This document shows, in pieces, positions 24,364 through 34,255 of a stretch of 64,000 bases of DNA. A program made the position numbers and the translations under genes. Every line of letters begins with the position of its first letter. Within the stretch, counting starts at the first letter, position 1. The notes beneath the pieces were generated by a model. The model made no database searches and was not told where the DNA came from. It saw only the letters and a program-made list of their open reading frames with translations. Origin of the DNA: Woronichinia naegeliana WA131. GTDB taxonomy: Bacteria; Cyanobacteriota; Cyanobacteriia; Cyanobacteriales; Microcystaceae. The stretch covers positions 5,984,272 through 6,048,271 of the forward strand of contig CP073041.1 in assembly GCA_025370055.1 (NCBI GenBank), written 5' to 3'.

Positions 24364-26631
24364 GTGGCGGATAGTTATTCTGAGCCAATCACTGAGGAAA
24401 TTGAAGAATCGGGAACTACGCCTAAAAAAGGATTTAGTATCCGTCCTTTTATTCGGATGGCGATTCGTAAATCCTGGCTCATTATCCTAATTACCACCAT
24501 TACGGGGTTAGGAGGATTGACTCTATCCTTTTTTAAGCCAACGACCTATAAAGGTAACTTTTATCTCCTCGTAGAACCGATCACCGCCGCCGCCAAACTT
24601 ACCGATCCGACCACCCTAACGCGAACAGAAGGCATCCCTCAGCGTCAGGATTTTATGGCCCTAGATTATCCGACGAATCTTGCCTTCCTCCAAAGCCCTG
24701 GCATGACCTACCGGATCGCCCAGGATGTTCATAACAAGCTCGCTCACCAAACCGTACCTGCTATCTGGAAAGACCTGAGAGAAAATTTTAAAGTAGAGTG
24801 GATTCGTTCTGCTTCAGGGCAGGATGCAACCAAAATTTTTGAAGTTTCTTACCAAGGGGAAAATGCCAAGGAAGTTGAGACAGTTTTACAAGTAGCAGCC
24901 AGAACCTTCGTAAAATATAGTGCAGAAGATAGACAAACTAGCATTAAAGCTGGGGTCAAATTTATTGATCGGCAGTTACCCGCCTTACAACAAGGTCTAA
25001 ATGTTCTCAAACAAAAGCAACAGTTGATTAGAGAACGTTATGAACTCGTTGATCCCGCCACAAAGAATGAGGCATTGTTAGTTCAACTCAATGAACTATC
25101 CATACAAAGACTCACCTTAAAACAACAACTTAGCTCTCAAATGGAGCTTTATAGAAGTTTACAAGGAAACTTAAAAATTGATTCTAATCAAGCGATCGCG
25201 GCGGCGGTTCTCAATCAGGATCAAGAACGATTAGGCCTGATTAAAAAAGTCCAAGAAGTTGATGCTCAAATTGCGGCGGCGGCAGCCCTGGTGACCCCAG
25301 ATAACCCCCAAATGGTTAATCTTAAAATACAACGGGAGAATTTTCAAAGACTCTTGACCCAAAGGACTCTAATGCTTTTGGCGAGTATTCGTTCCTCTGT
25401 TGCACCAAACTCTCCAATTCTCGATTTTCAAGATCCGACTCGGATTAAATTAACCGAACAGTTAATTGATGCCAAAAACCAAATTAATAGTATTCAAGCC
25501 CAGTCCCAGTTATTAGAGACAAAGATTAAGCAAATTGAGAAATTGATCAGCGTACTTCCTGATGTGATCAACCAATTTAACACTATTGCCAGAGATATTC
25601 GTTTGACGGAAGAGATCGTTGATAAATTACTCCTACAGAGAGAAAATCTAAAAGTAGAAGCCGCTCAGGAATTACCTTGGCAATTGATTTCTAAACCTCA
25701 GATTCCCCTAGATCAGCATGGTAATCCCGTCGGAGAACCCCCTTCACGTCAGAAATTATTGATCGCTGGTGTTGCTGGTGGTTTATTCATCAGTTTGGCA
25801 ATCATTTTCCTCTGGGAAAAACGCAAAAATATTTTTTACTGTGCTGAGGATATCCAGGATATTTTGGGTATTCCTCTCATTGGCCTTATTCCTAACGTAG
25901 TCTCTTCCTCCGCTTCTCTTCAGAAATCGGTTGTCAACTTACCATTACTAGAGGAAACAAAAGAAAAAAACACAGCCTCGTCAGAATTGAACGTTCCAGA
26001 GTCCCTCGCTGAAAATAGCACTCAGGCTAATCGAGAAAACGACTTTCTTCTCTTTCTTGATATTTTTGATGAGATTTATTCGGAACTATCCTTTTTCTAT
26101 CGTCAGCCAGCCCTTCGCTCTTTAGTTATTTCTGCAATTCAGGTGGGAGATGGTCAATCTACGATCGCCCTCAATTTAGCGATCGCCGCTTCCCAACAAA
26201 GCAAAAAAGTCCTATTTGTCGATGCCAATTGGCAGAATTCTCCCACCTATCCCTGGCTGAATCTCCAAAATGAAAAAGGATTAAGTAATCTTCTCCAACA
26301 AGAAATTAGTTTAGAGTCCGTTCTTCAGGTTTCTCCAGACTACCCTCATTTATTTTTGTTAAGTTCTGGCCCTAAACTAAGAACAAAACATTTATGGTCT
26401 AATCACTTCCAATATTGTATGTCTGAATTTCAGGCACACTATGATCTAGTTATCTACGACTTACCGCCCTTCCTTGACAATACGGATATTTATTTTATTT
26501 CGACCTATAGTGACGGCTTAATTTTTACAATTGGTGTCAAGAAAACACCCCAAACCCTCGCCAAGGAAGCGGTGAAAAAAGCCCAGGAACTTCGTTTACC
26601 CGTTTTAGGTGCTTTTGCTAATTTTTCTTGA
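24364..26631 (+). CDS. Wzz/GumC-type polysaccharide co-polymerase with BY-kinase-like domain
   Basis: 755 residues from a GTG start. One membrane segment sits at ~38-58 (SWLIILITTITGLGGLTLSFF) and another at ~462-482 (LLIAGVAGGLFISLAIIFLW). A long coiled-coil periplasmic part lies between, as in chain-length regulators. The C-terminal part (~585-755) is a P-loop ATPase fold like bacterial tyrosine kinases. Its Walker A reads VGDGQSTIALNLA, with Gln where Lys is expected. Walker A' VLFVDANWQ and VIYDLPPF are present. No Tyr-rich tail is seen. It probably steers exopolysaccharide export, perhaps without kinase activity. Confidence 0.85.
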   Translation: MADSYSEPITEEIEESGTTPKKGFSIRPFIRMAIRKSWLIILITTITGLGGLTLSFFKPTTYKGNFYLLVEPITAAAKLTDPTTLTRTEGIPQRQDFMALDYPTNLAFLQSPGMTYRIAQDVHNKLAHQTVPAIWKDLRENFKVEWIRSASGQDATKIFEVSYQGENAKEVETVLQVAARTFVKYSAEDRQTSIKAGVKFIDRQLPALQQGLNVLKQKQQLIRERYELVDPATKNEALLVQLNELSIQRLTLKQQLSSQMELYRSLQGNLKIDSNQAIAAAVLNQDQERLGLIKKVQEVDAQIAAAAALVTPDNPQMVNLKIQRENFQRLLTQRTLMLLASIRSSVAPNSPILDFQDPTRIKLTEQLIDAKNQINSIQAQSQLLETKIKQIEKLISVLPDVINQFNTIARDIRLTEEIVDKLLLQRENLKVEAAQELPWQLISKPQIPLDQHGNPVGEPPSRQKLLIAGVAGGLFISLAIIFLWEKRKNIFYCAEDIQDILGIPLIGLIPNVVSSSASLQKSVVNLPLLEETKEKNTASSELNVPESLAENSTQANRENDFLLFLDIFDEIYSELSFFYRQPALRSLVISAIQVGDGQSTIALNLAIAASQQSKKVLFVDANWQNSPTYPWLNLQNEKGLSNLLQQEISLESVLQVSPDYPHLFLLSSGPKLRTKHLWSNHFQYCMSEFQAHYDLVIYDLPPFLDNTDIYFISTYSDGLIFTIGVKKTPQTLAKEAVKKAQELRLPVLGAFANFS

Positions 26632-26674
26632 TGTTCTATCTGAATTAATTTGAATTAGGGCCCGATCAAATCTA

Positions 26675-27838
26675 TTAATCCTTTTGTTTAAGAAAGTTAG
26701 CGATCATTTGTTGTTGACTGCTTTCTTCGTAGGGAAGAGTTTGACGAGTATCGGTAATCAACCAATCTAAGGCGGCGGCCTGAACATCGATCGCCGCCCC
26801 CGTCTTATCCACACAATAACGGCCAAAAACTAACTTATCGACCAAGCGAACCCCCGGCCCCAAGCGGGAATACTCAAAAATCACACTGTTATCAACCACC
26901 GCACCACTGCAAATACAACAACTGGGGCCAATCATGGCAGGCCCGATAATGGTTGCGCCATCTTCAATGCGGGTCATGCCGCCAATATAGACGGGGCCTT
27001 CAATGTGAACCTTGTCCCAATTGACCGCCACGTTAATACCCGTATAAATACCTGGCTTAACTTCAATTCCTGGGATAGAGACATTTTTAATCTCTTGGGA
27101 CAAAACCCCGCGAATGGCTTGCCAATAGTCTGGAACTTTGCCAATATCGACCCATTCAAAATCCATATTGACCGCAAAAAAAGCGGCTCCCTTTTCGACT
27201 AAACGAGGAAAGAGATCACCACCGAGATCATATTCCTGATTGGGGGGAATAAAATCAATAATTTCCGGTTCAAAAATATAGATGCCGGTGTTAATCTGAG
27301 TACTTAAAGCCTCATCTACCGATGGTTTTTCCTGAAAGGCTTGAATCCGGCCATCCTCATCCGTCACCACCACACCATAACTTGATACCGATTCTCTAGG
27401 GACAGACTTGGTGACAATGGTGGCGATCGCCCCTTTTTCCCGATGGTATTGCAACGCGGCTGTCAAATCCAAATCAATCAGAGCATCTCCACAGAGAACG
27501 ACAAAAGTATCATCAAAAAAAGGATTAAAGTCCTGGATGCGCCGCAATCCTCCAGCCGATCCGATCGCTGCTCCCACTAGGCGACCATCCTCAATCTGGC
27601 CTTCAAAGGAATAGGCAATTTGCACACCAAAGCGTTGACCATCACGGAAATAACTTTCGATCTCTTCAGCCAGATGACTTACATTTACCATAATCTGGTC
27701 AAAACCATGCTGTCTCAGTAATTCCAGCAAAAACTCCATGACGGGTTTCTGCAAAATGGGAATCATTGGCTTAGGGATAGTATAGGTGATGGGGCGAACA
27801 CGAGTTCCTTTGCCAGCGGCCAAAATCATGGCTTTCAT
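26675..27838 (-). CDS. NDP-sugar pyrophosphorylase (mannose-1-phosphate guanylyltransferase-like)
   Basis: 387 residues. An N-terminal nucleotidyltransferase opens MKAMILAAGKGTRVRPITYTIPKPM (signature GxGTRxxP...PKP). A left-handed beta-helix of hexapeptide repeats (IEGPVYIGGMTRIEDGATIIGPAMIG) occupies ~250-345. It makes an activated sugar for polysaccharide synthesis. It is convergent with, and 43 bp from, the Wzz-like gene, so both serve the cell surface. Sugar specificity is not certain. Confidence 0.85.
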   Translation of the reverse strand: MKAMILAAGKGTRVRPITYTIPKPMIPILQKPVMEFLLELLRQHGFDQIMVNVSHLAEEIESYFRDGQRFGVQIAYSFEGQIEDGRLVGAAIGSAGGLRRIQDFNPFFDDTFVVLCGDALIDLDLTAALQYHREKGAIATIVTKSVPRESVSSYGVVVTDEDGRIQAFQEKPSVDEALSTQINTGIYIFEPEIIDFIPPNQEYDLGGDLFPRLVEKGAAFFAVNMDFEWVDIGKVPDYWQAIRGVLSQEIKNVSIPGIEVKPGIYTGINVAVNWDKVHIEGPVYIGGMTRIEDGATIIGPAMIGPSCCICSGAVVDNSVIFEYSRLGPGVRLVDKLVFGRYCVDKTGAAIDVQAAALDWLITDTRQTLPYEESSQQQMIANFLKQKD

Positions 27839-28077
27839 TAAATATCTTCCTCAACCTCAAGCCTTTAGTTTAATGTACAAAAGTTAGGCTAGATCAAGAT
27901 CAGTTTACCATCTCGTTTGAATGCTGATAACCTTTTAGTCAGTCTTGCTAGATCAGAATTTCCCTTGATTGGGATGGGGTTTGCATCGGGTGGGGATCGG
28001 AGGTTGTCAAGTGTCCTATGCTACTGTAGCGTAGAGTTTGGACGATTGGGACATCAATATACAAAAGACTTTAATAA

Positions 28078-29970
28078 ATGACTGACTTTCTTTTACAAAA
28101 TAGTTGGTTTATTCCCTTTTATAGCTTAATTGGCTCCTTTTTGACCCTTCCCTGGTCAGTAGGACTGGTTAAACGAACGGGGCCGCGCCCGGCTGCCTAT
28201 TTCAATATTTTAATGACCCTGGTTTCTGTCTTGCATGGAACGGCTGTGTTTACGGCGATTTGGCAGAAACAGACGATACAGATTGTCTTTCATTGGCTCC
28301 AGGTAGCGGATCTGGATCTTTCCTTTTCACTTCAGATTTCGCCGGTGAGTTTAGGAGCCTTGGAAGTCGTCACAGGGATCAGTTTGTTGGCTCAACTTTA
28401 TGCCCTGGGCTACATGGAAAAGGATTGGTCTTTAGCTCGTTTTTATGGACTTTTGGGGGTTTTTGAGGCGGCTCTGGGAGCGATGGCTTTGAGTGATTCC
28501 CTCTTTTTAAGTTACGCGCTCTTAGAAATTCTGACCCTTTCCACCTATCTATTGGTGGGATTTTGGTATGCTCAACCCCTGGTGGTGAGTGCAGCGCGAG
28601 ATGCCTTTTTAACCAAACGGGTCGGTGACATTATTTTGTTAATGGGGGTTGTGGCTCTCTCTAGTTATGGAGAGGGTTTAACCTTTTCTCAGTTAGATAG
28701 CTGGGCCAATTGCTCTCCTATTCCGCCCTTAACGGCAACCCTCTTGGGTCTATCTCTGATTGCCGGGCCAACGGGAAAATGCGCCCAATTTCCCCTTAAT
28801 CTCTGGCTAGATGAGGCGATGGAAGGGCCTAATCCGGCGGGAATTATGCGGAATTCGATTGTGGTTTCGGCGGGAGCCTACGTTTTAATTAAACTTCAGC
28901 CGGTCTTTGCCCTATCACCCCTAGTTTCTAATACCCTTATTGTGCTAGGCACGGTGACGGCTATTATTACTTCCTTGATTGCGATCGCCCAAATTGATAT
29001 TAAGCGGGCCTTATCTCATTCCACCAGTGCCTATCTAGGTTTGGTGTTTGTGGCGGTGGGTTTGGGCCATGTGGATATTGCTTTTTTAATTCTCTTTACC
29101 CATGCGATCGCCAAAGCACTGTTATTTATGAGTGCTGGTTCGATTATTCAGACCACCAGTAATCAAAATATTACGGAAATGGGAGGATTGTGGTCACGGA
29201 TGCCAGCCACTACCACTGCCTTTGTCGTTGGTTCTGCGGGCATTATTGGGGTGTTGCCCATGGGGATGTTTTGGACTTGGCAACGTTGGTTAAATGGTTC
29301 CTGGGACATTAATTGGTGGATATTAATCTTACTCTGTTTTTTAAATCTACTCTCGGCTCTCAATTTGACGCGGGTATTTCGCTTAGTCTTTTTAGGGCCA
29401 TCCCAGAGTAAAACTAGACGTGCTCCCGAAGTTCCCTGGCCGATGGCGGTTCCGATGGTGACGTTAACGTTGGCAACCTTAATTGCTCCTTTGGCTCCGA
29501 TTCGCTGGCCCCTTTGGCTTTCTCCCACCATGCCGCTAATGAATCAGGATAGTTGGCTCAGTCAGTGGGGAATGGTTGTGGTTTTTGTCGCCGGTTTAAT
29601 CGGTTTTGGCATTGGTAGCACTATTAAATTAGATCGGGCATTGTCTCGTTCTATGCAATTATCGGTGCGCTTTTGCCAAGATTTATTTTCCTATGACTTT
29701 TATCTTGACCGTATTTATGCCGTAACGGTGGTAGCGGCGGTCGCGAGTATTTCCCGTTTAGCAGATTGGTTTGATCGCTATGTCATTGATGGAGCGGTCA
29801 ATTTGATCAGTTTAGCGACCATTTTCAGTGGTAGTGCCTTGAAATATAATGCTTCCGGCCAATCTCAATTTTATTTATTAACTATTCTGATGGGAGTCAG
29901 TTTGTTATTTTGGGTTGTATTAAGTGGTCAGTGGTCATTGCTGAGGGAGTTTTGGTCATCATGGATGTAG
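28078..29970 (+). CDS. ndhF: NDH-1 subunit NdhF of the CO2-uptake type (NdhF3/NdhF4)
   Basis: 630 residues, highly hydrophobic with many membrane helices. GPTGKCAQFPLNLWLDEAMEGPNPAGIMRNSIVVSAGAYVL is the conserved proton-channel region of Nqo12/NdhF. The short ~630-residue form and its position upstream of ndhD and a Cup gene mark it as the NDH-1MS variant that drives CO2 hydration at the thylakoid. Gene order ndhF-ndhD-cup is classical for the inducible F3/D3/CupA set, but F4/D4/CupB cannot be excluded. Confidence 0.85.
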   Translation: MTDFLLQNSWFIPFYSLIGSFLTLPWSVGLVKRTGPRPAAYFNILMTLVSVLHGTAVFTAIWQKQTIQIVFHWLQVADLDLSFSLQISPVSLGALEVVTGISLLAQLYALGYMEKDWSLARFYGLLGVFEAALGAMALSDSLFLSYALLEILTLSTYLLVGFWYAQPLVVSAARDAFLTKRVGDIILLMGVVALSSYGEGLTFSQLDSWANCSPIPPLTATLLGLSLIAGPTGKCAQFPLNLWLDEAMEGPNPAGIMRNSIVVSAGAYVLIKLQPVFALSPLVSNTLIVLGTVTAIITSLIAIAQIDIKRALSHSTSAYLGLVFVAVGLGHVDIAFLILFTHAIAKALLFMSAGSIIQTTSNQNITEMGGLWSRMPATTTAFVVGSAGIIGVLPMGMFWTWQRWLNGSWDINWWILILLCFLNLLSALNLTRVFRLVFLGPSQSKTRRAPEVPWPMAVPMVTLTLATLIAPLAPIRWPLWLSPTMPLMNQDSWLSQWGMVVVFVAGLIGFGIGSTIKLDRALSRSMQLSVRFCQDLFSYDFYLDRIYAVTVVAAVASISRLADWFDRYVIDGAVNLISLATIFSGSALKYNASGQSQFYLLTILMGVSLLFWVVLSGQWSLLREFWSSWM

Positions 29971-30041
29971 TTAACTTTTGTGCTAATTTTGCTAACAATT
30001 ATTTGCCTTTTAATGCGTTCTATTAATTAACTAATTTACGA

Positions 30042-31559
30042 ATGTTTATGATCCTAAGTTTGCTGGTTTGGATTCCTATTCTCGGAGCAATTATCCTTGC
30101 TTTTTTCCCCAAAGAAGGCACTGCTAACCAATGGCGATCGCTGTCTTTAGTGATTGCGGGGCTAATTTTGGTTTTGAATGTGGTTTTAGGGCTGCAATTT
30201 GAGGTCAATAATCCCCAGATGCAGTTTGTGGAATCTTTTTCCTGGATTAGCGGTATTGGTCTGAGTTATCACTTAGGGGTGGACGGACTTTCTTTTCCTC
30301 TGCTTTGTTTAAATAGTTTATTAACGTTGATTGCTATTTATAGCACTAATGTTGATACCTTAATTCGTCCCCGTTTCTACTTTTCCTTGCTCTTACTATT
30401 AAGTGGTGGGGTGGCTGGAGCCTTTTTAGCCCAGGATCTGCTCCTCTTCTTTTTGTTCTACGAATTAGAAATTATTCCTCTCTATTTTCTGATTGCCATT
30501 TGGGGCGGCGATCGACGCGGCTATGCGGCCATGAAGTTTTTACTTTATACGGCGGTCTCTGGCTTTTTAGTCCTGGTCAGTTTTCTGGGCTGGGTCTGGT
30601 TAACCCATTCTCTCAATTTCGACTATGATCCCCTGCGATCGCAAACCTTGCCCGTTAATTTGCAACTGTTACTGTTAATTCCCTTGCTGTTGGGATTAGC
30701 GATTAAAATCCCTATTTTTCCTTTTCACACCTGGCTGCCTGATGCCCACGTAGAAGCTTCGACACCCGTTTCTGTTCTTTTGGCAGGCGTTTTATTAAAG
30801 TTGGGAACCTACGGACTTTTGCGCTTTGGAGTCGGTTTATATTTGGATGCCTGGGTGAGTATTGCTCCCTGGTTAGCGACCCTGGCTGCCATTAGTGCCT
30901 TGTATGGGGCCTCCTGTGCGATCGCCCAAAAAGATATGAAAAAAGTCGTGGCCTATTCTTCCATTGCTCACATGGCCTATGTGTTACTGGCGGCGGCGGC
31001 AACCACTCGTTTAAGTATTACGGCGGCGACAGCTCAGATGGTCAGTCATGGATTAATTTCGGCGATGTTATTTCTTTTGGTGGGCGTGGTTTATCGTAAA
31101 ACGGGCAGTCGGGATGTGGATTATCTACGGGGCTTGTTAACACCCCAACGAGGTTTACCAGTTGTGGGCAGTTTAATGATTTTAGGGGTCATGGCCAGTT
31201 CAGGAATTCCTGGATTAGCAGGCTTTATCGCTGAATTTTTGGTTTTTAGGGGCAGTTTCCCCATTTTTCCCGTACAAACCCTATTTTGTTTAATTGGTAG
31301 TGGTTTAACGGCTGTTTATTTTCTCTTAATGGTTAACAGGGTCTTTTTCGGACGTTTAACACCTGAATTAGCAAAATTACCTAAAGTTTTATGGCGAGAA
31401 CGTTTTCCAGCCATGATCCTTGCCCTACTTATTTTTGTTTTAGGTATTCAGCCCCATTGGTTAACCCTGTGGAGTGAACCTCAAGCTGCCGTACTATTAA
31501 CAGGTCAAAGTGAGGCTGTGGCTGAAACTTTACCGTTGATCGAAAAGATCAACAGTTAA
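30042..31559 (+). CDS. ndhD: NDH-1 subunit NdhD of the CO2-uptake type (NdhD3/NdhD4)
   Basis: 505 residues, polytopic. FFLFYELEIIPLYFLIAIWGG carries the conserved membrane Glu, and KIPIFPFHTWLPDAHVEASTPVSVLLAGVLLKLGTYG is the NuoM/NdhD hallmark. It pumps protons in the NDH-1MS complex. It begins 71 bp after ndhF. Downstream, the operon towards cup is interrupted by a BrnT/antitoxin module. Confidence 0.9.
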   Translation: MFMILSLLVWIPILGAIILAFFPKEGTANQWRSLSLVIAGLILVLNVVLGLQFEVNNPQMQFVESFSWISGIGLSYHLGVDGLSFPLLCLNSLLTLIAIYSTNVDTLIRPRFYFSLLLLLSGGVAGAFLAQDLLLFFLFYELEIIPLYFLIAIWGGDRRGYAAMKFLLYTAVSGFLVLVSFLGWVWLTHSLNFDYDPLRSQTLPVNLQLLLLIPLLLGLAIKIPIFPFHTWLPDAHVEASTPVSVLLAGVLLKLGTYGLLRFGVGLYLDAWVSIAPWLATLAAISALYGASCAIAQKDMKKVVAYSSIAHMAYVLLAAAATTRLSITAATAQMVSHGLISAMLFLLVGVVYRKTGSRDVDYLRGLLTPQRGLPVVGSLMILGVMASSGIPGLAGFIAEFLVFRGSFPIFPVQTLFCLIGSGLTAVYFLLMVNRVFFGRLTPELAKLPKVLWRERFPAMILALLIFVLGIQPHWLTLWSEPQAAVLLTGQSEAVAETLPLIEKINS

Positions 31560-31705
31560 GGTAAGGGTTTGGTTGCCAAATCCCTAGAGCTTTAAGATTA
31601 GCTGTTCTCTTTCCTGATCTAATTGCCTCTCGTAGTATTTTGAAAGGAGCTAATACTGAATAACGTTCGCAATTACGGATCAAAGGGAGCTTGCATTAAT
31701 CAAGA

Positions 31706-31981
31706 ATGTTAAAATTTGAGTGGGATAAGCTTAAAAATCAAGAAAATTAAAGAAAGCATAATCTTAGTTTTGAGGAAGCTAAAACGATTTTCAATGATCC
31801 CTACGCAATCACAATCAATGATCCTCTCCATTCTCAAAGAGAAGCTCGATTGATTGATCTAGGAATGTCGATTAATAATCGTCTATTAACAGTTACTTAT
31901 ACAGAACGTCAAGACGTTATCCGAATAATTAGTTGCCGTAAAGCCACCTTAACAGAGAGAAAACTTTATGAACAATCCTAA
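31706..31981 (+). pseudogene. brnT: BrnT-type toxin gene with an in-frame stop
   Basis: From ATG 31706 the frame reads MLKFEWDKLKNQEN, then TAA. It continues unbroken as RKHNLSFEEAKTIFNDPYA ... QREARLIDLGMSINNRLLTVTYTER ... IRIISCRKATLTERKLYEQ to the stop at 31979. The FEWD-x-K-N...H-x-SFEEA start and the RIIS.RkAt..ErklYe end are diagnostic of BrnT ribonuclease toxins. A single nonsense codon 15 removes the product, unless there is readthrough or an internal start. It overlaps the antitoxin gene by 14 bp. Confidence 0.85.
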
Positions 31982-32171
31982 CTCCTCCTTAAACCTTGAT
32001 AGTGATGAAATGCTACCCGAATATGACTTTAGTGTAGGAACACGTGGAAAACATTATCAAGCCTACCGTCAAGGTCATTCAGTTACGATTTACCAAGAAG
32101 ATGGAACAACGATTGTCCAAGATTATCCTGCTATAGAAGAAGCTATAATTCTGTTAGACCCTGAATGTTAA
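31968..32171 (+). CDS. BrnT-associated antitoxin
   Basis: 67 residues (MNNPNSSLNLDSDEMLPEYDFSVGTRGKHYQAYRQG...). The MLPEYDFS..RGK segment is common in short cyanobacterial antitoxins encoded right after BrnT-type toxins. The start overlaps the last codons of the toxin gene, the usual coupled arrangement. It appears intact although its toxin carries a stop codon. Confidence 0.75.
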   Translation: MNNPNSSLNLDSDEMLPEYDFSVGTRGKHYQAYRQGHSVTIYQEDGTTIVQDYPAIEEAIILLDPEC

Positions 32172-32371
32172 ACCCTATTTTCCCGATTCCCAAGCTGTTA
32201 ATCATGCTCTCCGTACCCTTATTAATCTGGTGCGATCGCCGACTCCTTTGTGATTTTTACTATGGGTGAGTAACTTTCGTATAAAATAAAATTGCTTAGA
32301 ACGACAGACTTTCACCATGAAAACTCGAAACAGTAACAGTTACAATCATTAATCAATATTAATTATCAACT

Positions 32372-33505
32372 ATGATTAAAAGTTCTTTAGAAGTATCAAA
32401 ACATCCCCTGGCTAACTATATTTATCAACTGGAAGCCGGTCAAGCCTTACTGAATGACTCTCCTCATAATGTGACAGAAGTGGTTGGTATTCTCAAAAGC
32501 TATGGTGTTGTTTTAGATGCCTACTCCCGTAATTTAATTTATATTGCCGAAAACCAGTTTTTAGTGTTATTTCCTTTTTTTAAATATTTTAATGGCAAAA
32601 TTAATTTTCAAAATTTAATCAAACATTGGTTCCACGATCGCATTAACTTCGAGTATGCTGAATATTGCATGAAAACGATGTTATGGCATGGCGGCGGCGG
32701 TTTAGATAATTACTTAGACGGAGCCGAATTTAAACAGAATATTGAAGCAATCATTCAGGCTAAAATTAAAACCAATCCTTTCATTTTAACCCTCCACAAA
32801 ATTTTTCCAGAGTTTTTACCAGAACAAATACGCATGATGGCCTACTATTCGGGATTAGGTCAGTTTTGGCGAGTCATGGCCGATATGTTTCTAAGCCTAT
32901 CGGATCGGTATGATTGCGGTGAAATCACAACCATTCCCCAGGTCGTTCAGCATATTCAAGATGCTTTAGTTGCAGATGCCCAAAAGCCAATTATTTATCA
33001 GGTGCAAATTCGGGAAAAAATCTATGATGTCTTACCGTCCTCGGCGGGTTTAACCTTTTTAGTGGATACGGCTATTCCTTACGTAGAGGCTGTTTTTTTC
33101 CGAGGAACGCCCTTTCCTGGTACGGTTTCCTACAATGCCCAAGCCTATCAAATTCCCTACGATCAGGCAACTTTTACCTACGGAGCTTTATATGCTGATC
33201 CCTTACCGATTGGCGGAGCCGGAATTCCTCCCACGTTACTAATGCAGGATATGCGTCACTTTTTACCCGATTATTTACATCAAATTTATCGCCAAAGTTT
33301 TCGCCAGGAAGAAGATTTGTTAGTGCAAATTTGTGAGAGTTTTCAAAAATCGATGTTTTGCGTCACATCGGCAGCCATTCGAGGTTTAGCCCCCCATCCC
33401 TTAGATACCCAAAATAGTGAGGAAAAGCAGGCTAATCGTCTCTATCTAGAACAATGGCTAAGTCGTTTTACCACCTCTCGTATTCAAGCAGCCAATGATG
33501 GCTAA
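32372..33505 (+). CDS. CO2 hydration protein (CupA/CupB, ChpX/ChpY family)
   Basis: 377 residues. The start HPLANYIYQLEAGQALLNDSPHNVTEVVGILKSYGVVLDAYSRNLIYIAENQFLVLFPFFKYFNGK and the HGGGGLDNYLDG segment are characteristic of cyanobacterial Cup proteins. These bind the NdhF3/D3 or F4/D4 arm of NDH-1 and convert CO2 to bicarbonate in a carbonic-anhydrase-like way. It lies downstream of ndhF and ndhD but is separated from ndhD by ~800 bp that includes a toxin-antitoxin insertion. The gap suggests it may need its own promoter. Confidence 0.88.
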   Translation: MIKSSLEVSKHPLANYIYQLEAGQALLNDSPHNVTEVVGILKSYGVVLDAYSRNLIYIAENQFLVLFPFFKYFNGKINFQNLIKHWFHDRINFEYAEYCMKTMLWHGGGGLDNYLDGAEFKQNIEAIIQAKIKTNPFILTLHKIFPEFLPEQIRMMAYYSGLGQFWRVMADMFLSLSDRYDCGEITTIPQVVQHIQDALVADAQKPIIYQVQIREKIYDVLPSSAGLTFLVDTAIPYVEAVFFRGTPFPGTVSYNAQAYQIPYDQATFTYGALYADPLPIGGAGIPPTLLMQDMRHFLPDYLHQIYRQSFRQEEDLLVQICESFQKSMFCVTSAAIRGLAPHPLDTQNSEEKQANRLYLEQWLSRFTTSRIQAANDG

Positions 33506-34221
33506 CTCCGAAAGAGGCGAGTATATTGGCTTTCGTGACCCATCGAGGCTAAACCTAAACCCCAACTACAGGTCTGCAATTGCTGATCGGATAGTTGCAG
33601 GATTTCTGCCGTTATTTGCAACAGGAAGGGGTGAAGATTCCAGATGATTTTTTGGCCAGTGGTCTGTCCCAACGGCACTAAACGAACTCCAGCACTGATT
33701 AAATTGCTAACCCAACTGGATAAATAACCCAGGATGGCTAAAGAAACATCAATGTGACAATGGGCCGCTGCTAGTCCAAAGGCGATCGCATAATTACAGG
33801 GTGTTGATACCTGGGCAAAATCGGAATCCAGTTCAGGGATTAAATCCAATAACAGTTTGCGTATGGATTGACCCATTTGCCAACTTTGCTGTCTCAGTTC
33901 TAGGCTTTCCCGACTGGCCGATAAATAATCATTCCAGCGATTTAACAATGGCCAATCTTGATCGAGACTGGCCTGGTAGGCCCGTAGCGCGATCGCCGCT
34001 TCCACACGAATAGAGCCAAATTGAAGTTCTTGCCGCAGCCAATGGTCTAGGGTATTTTGATCCCGAATGATCTGATGTTCAATTAACCATTCCAACCCTT
34101 CCGAATAACTATAGGCTCCGACAGGTAAGGCGGGACTGATTAACTGCCAGAGAGCGAGAAGGGAAACAGAATTACTTGCCCCTTGACAAAGACCTGGCTT
34201 TGCTTGAAAAGATAAAGACAT
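33502..34221 (-). CDS. ureF: Urease accessory protein UreF
   Basis: 239 residues. LLALWQLISPALPVGAYSYSEGLEWLIE is the UreF signature. FAQVSTPCNYAIAFGLAAAHCHI and SNLISAGVRLVPLGQTTGQ are the central conserved helices. UreF acts with UreD and UreG in delivering nickel to urease. It overlaps the tail of the convergent cup gene by 4 bp. No other ure genes are in the window. Confidence 0.92.
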   Translation of the reverse strand: MSLSFQAKPGLCQGASNSVSLLALWQLISPALPVGAYSYSEGLEWLIEHQIIRDQNTLDHWLRQELQFGSIRVEAAIALRAYQASLDQDWPLLNRWNDYLSASRESLELRQQSWQMGQSIRKLLLDLIPELDSDFAQVSTPCNYAIAFGLAAAHCHIDVSLAILGYLSSWVSNLISAGVRLVPLGQTTGQKIIWNLHPFLLQITAEILQLSDQQLQTCSWGLGLASMGHESQYTRLFRS

Positions 34222-34255
34222 CTTTATTCCAACCAGTTAAATTAAAATACTCCCC

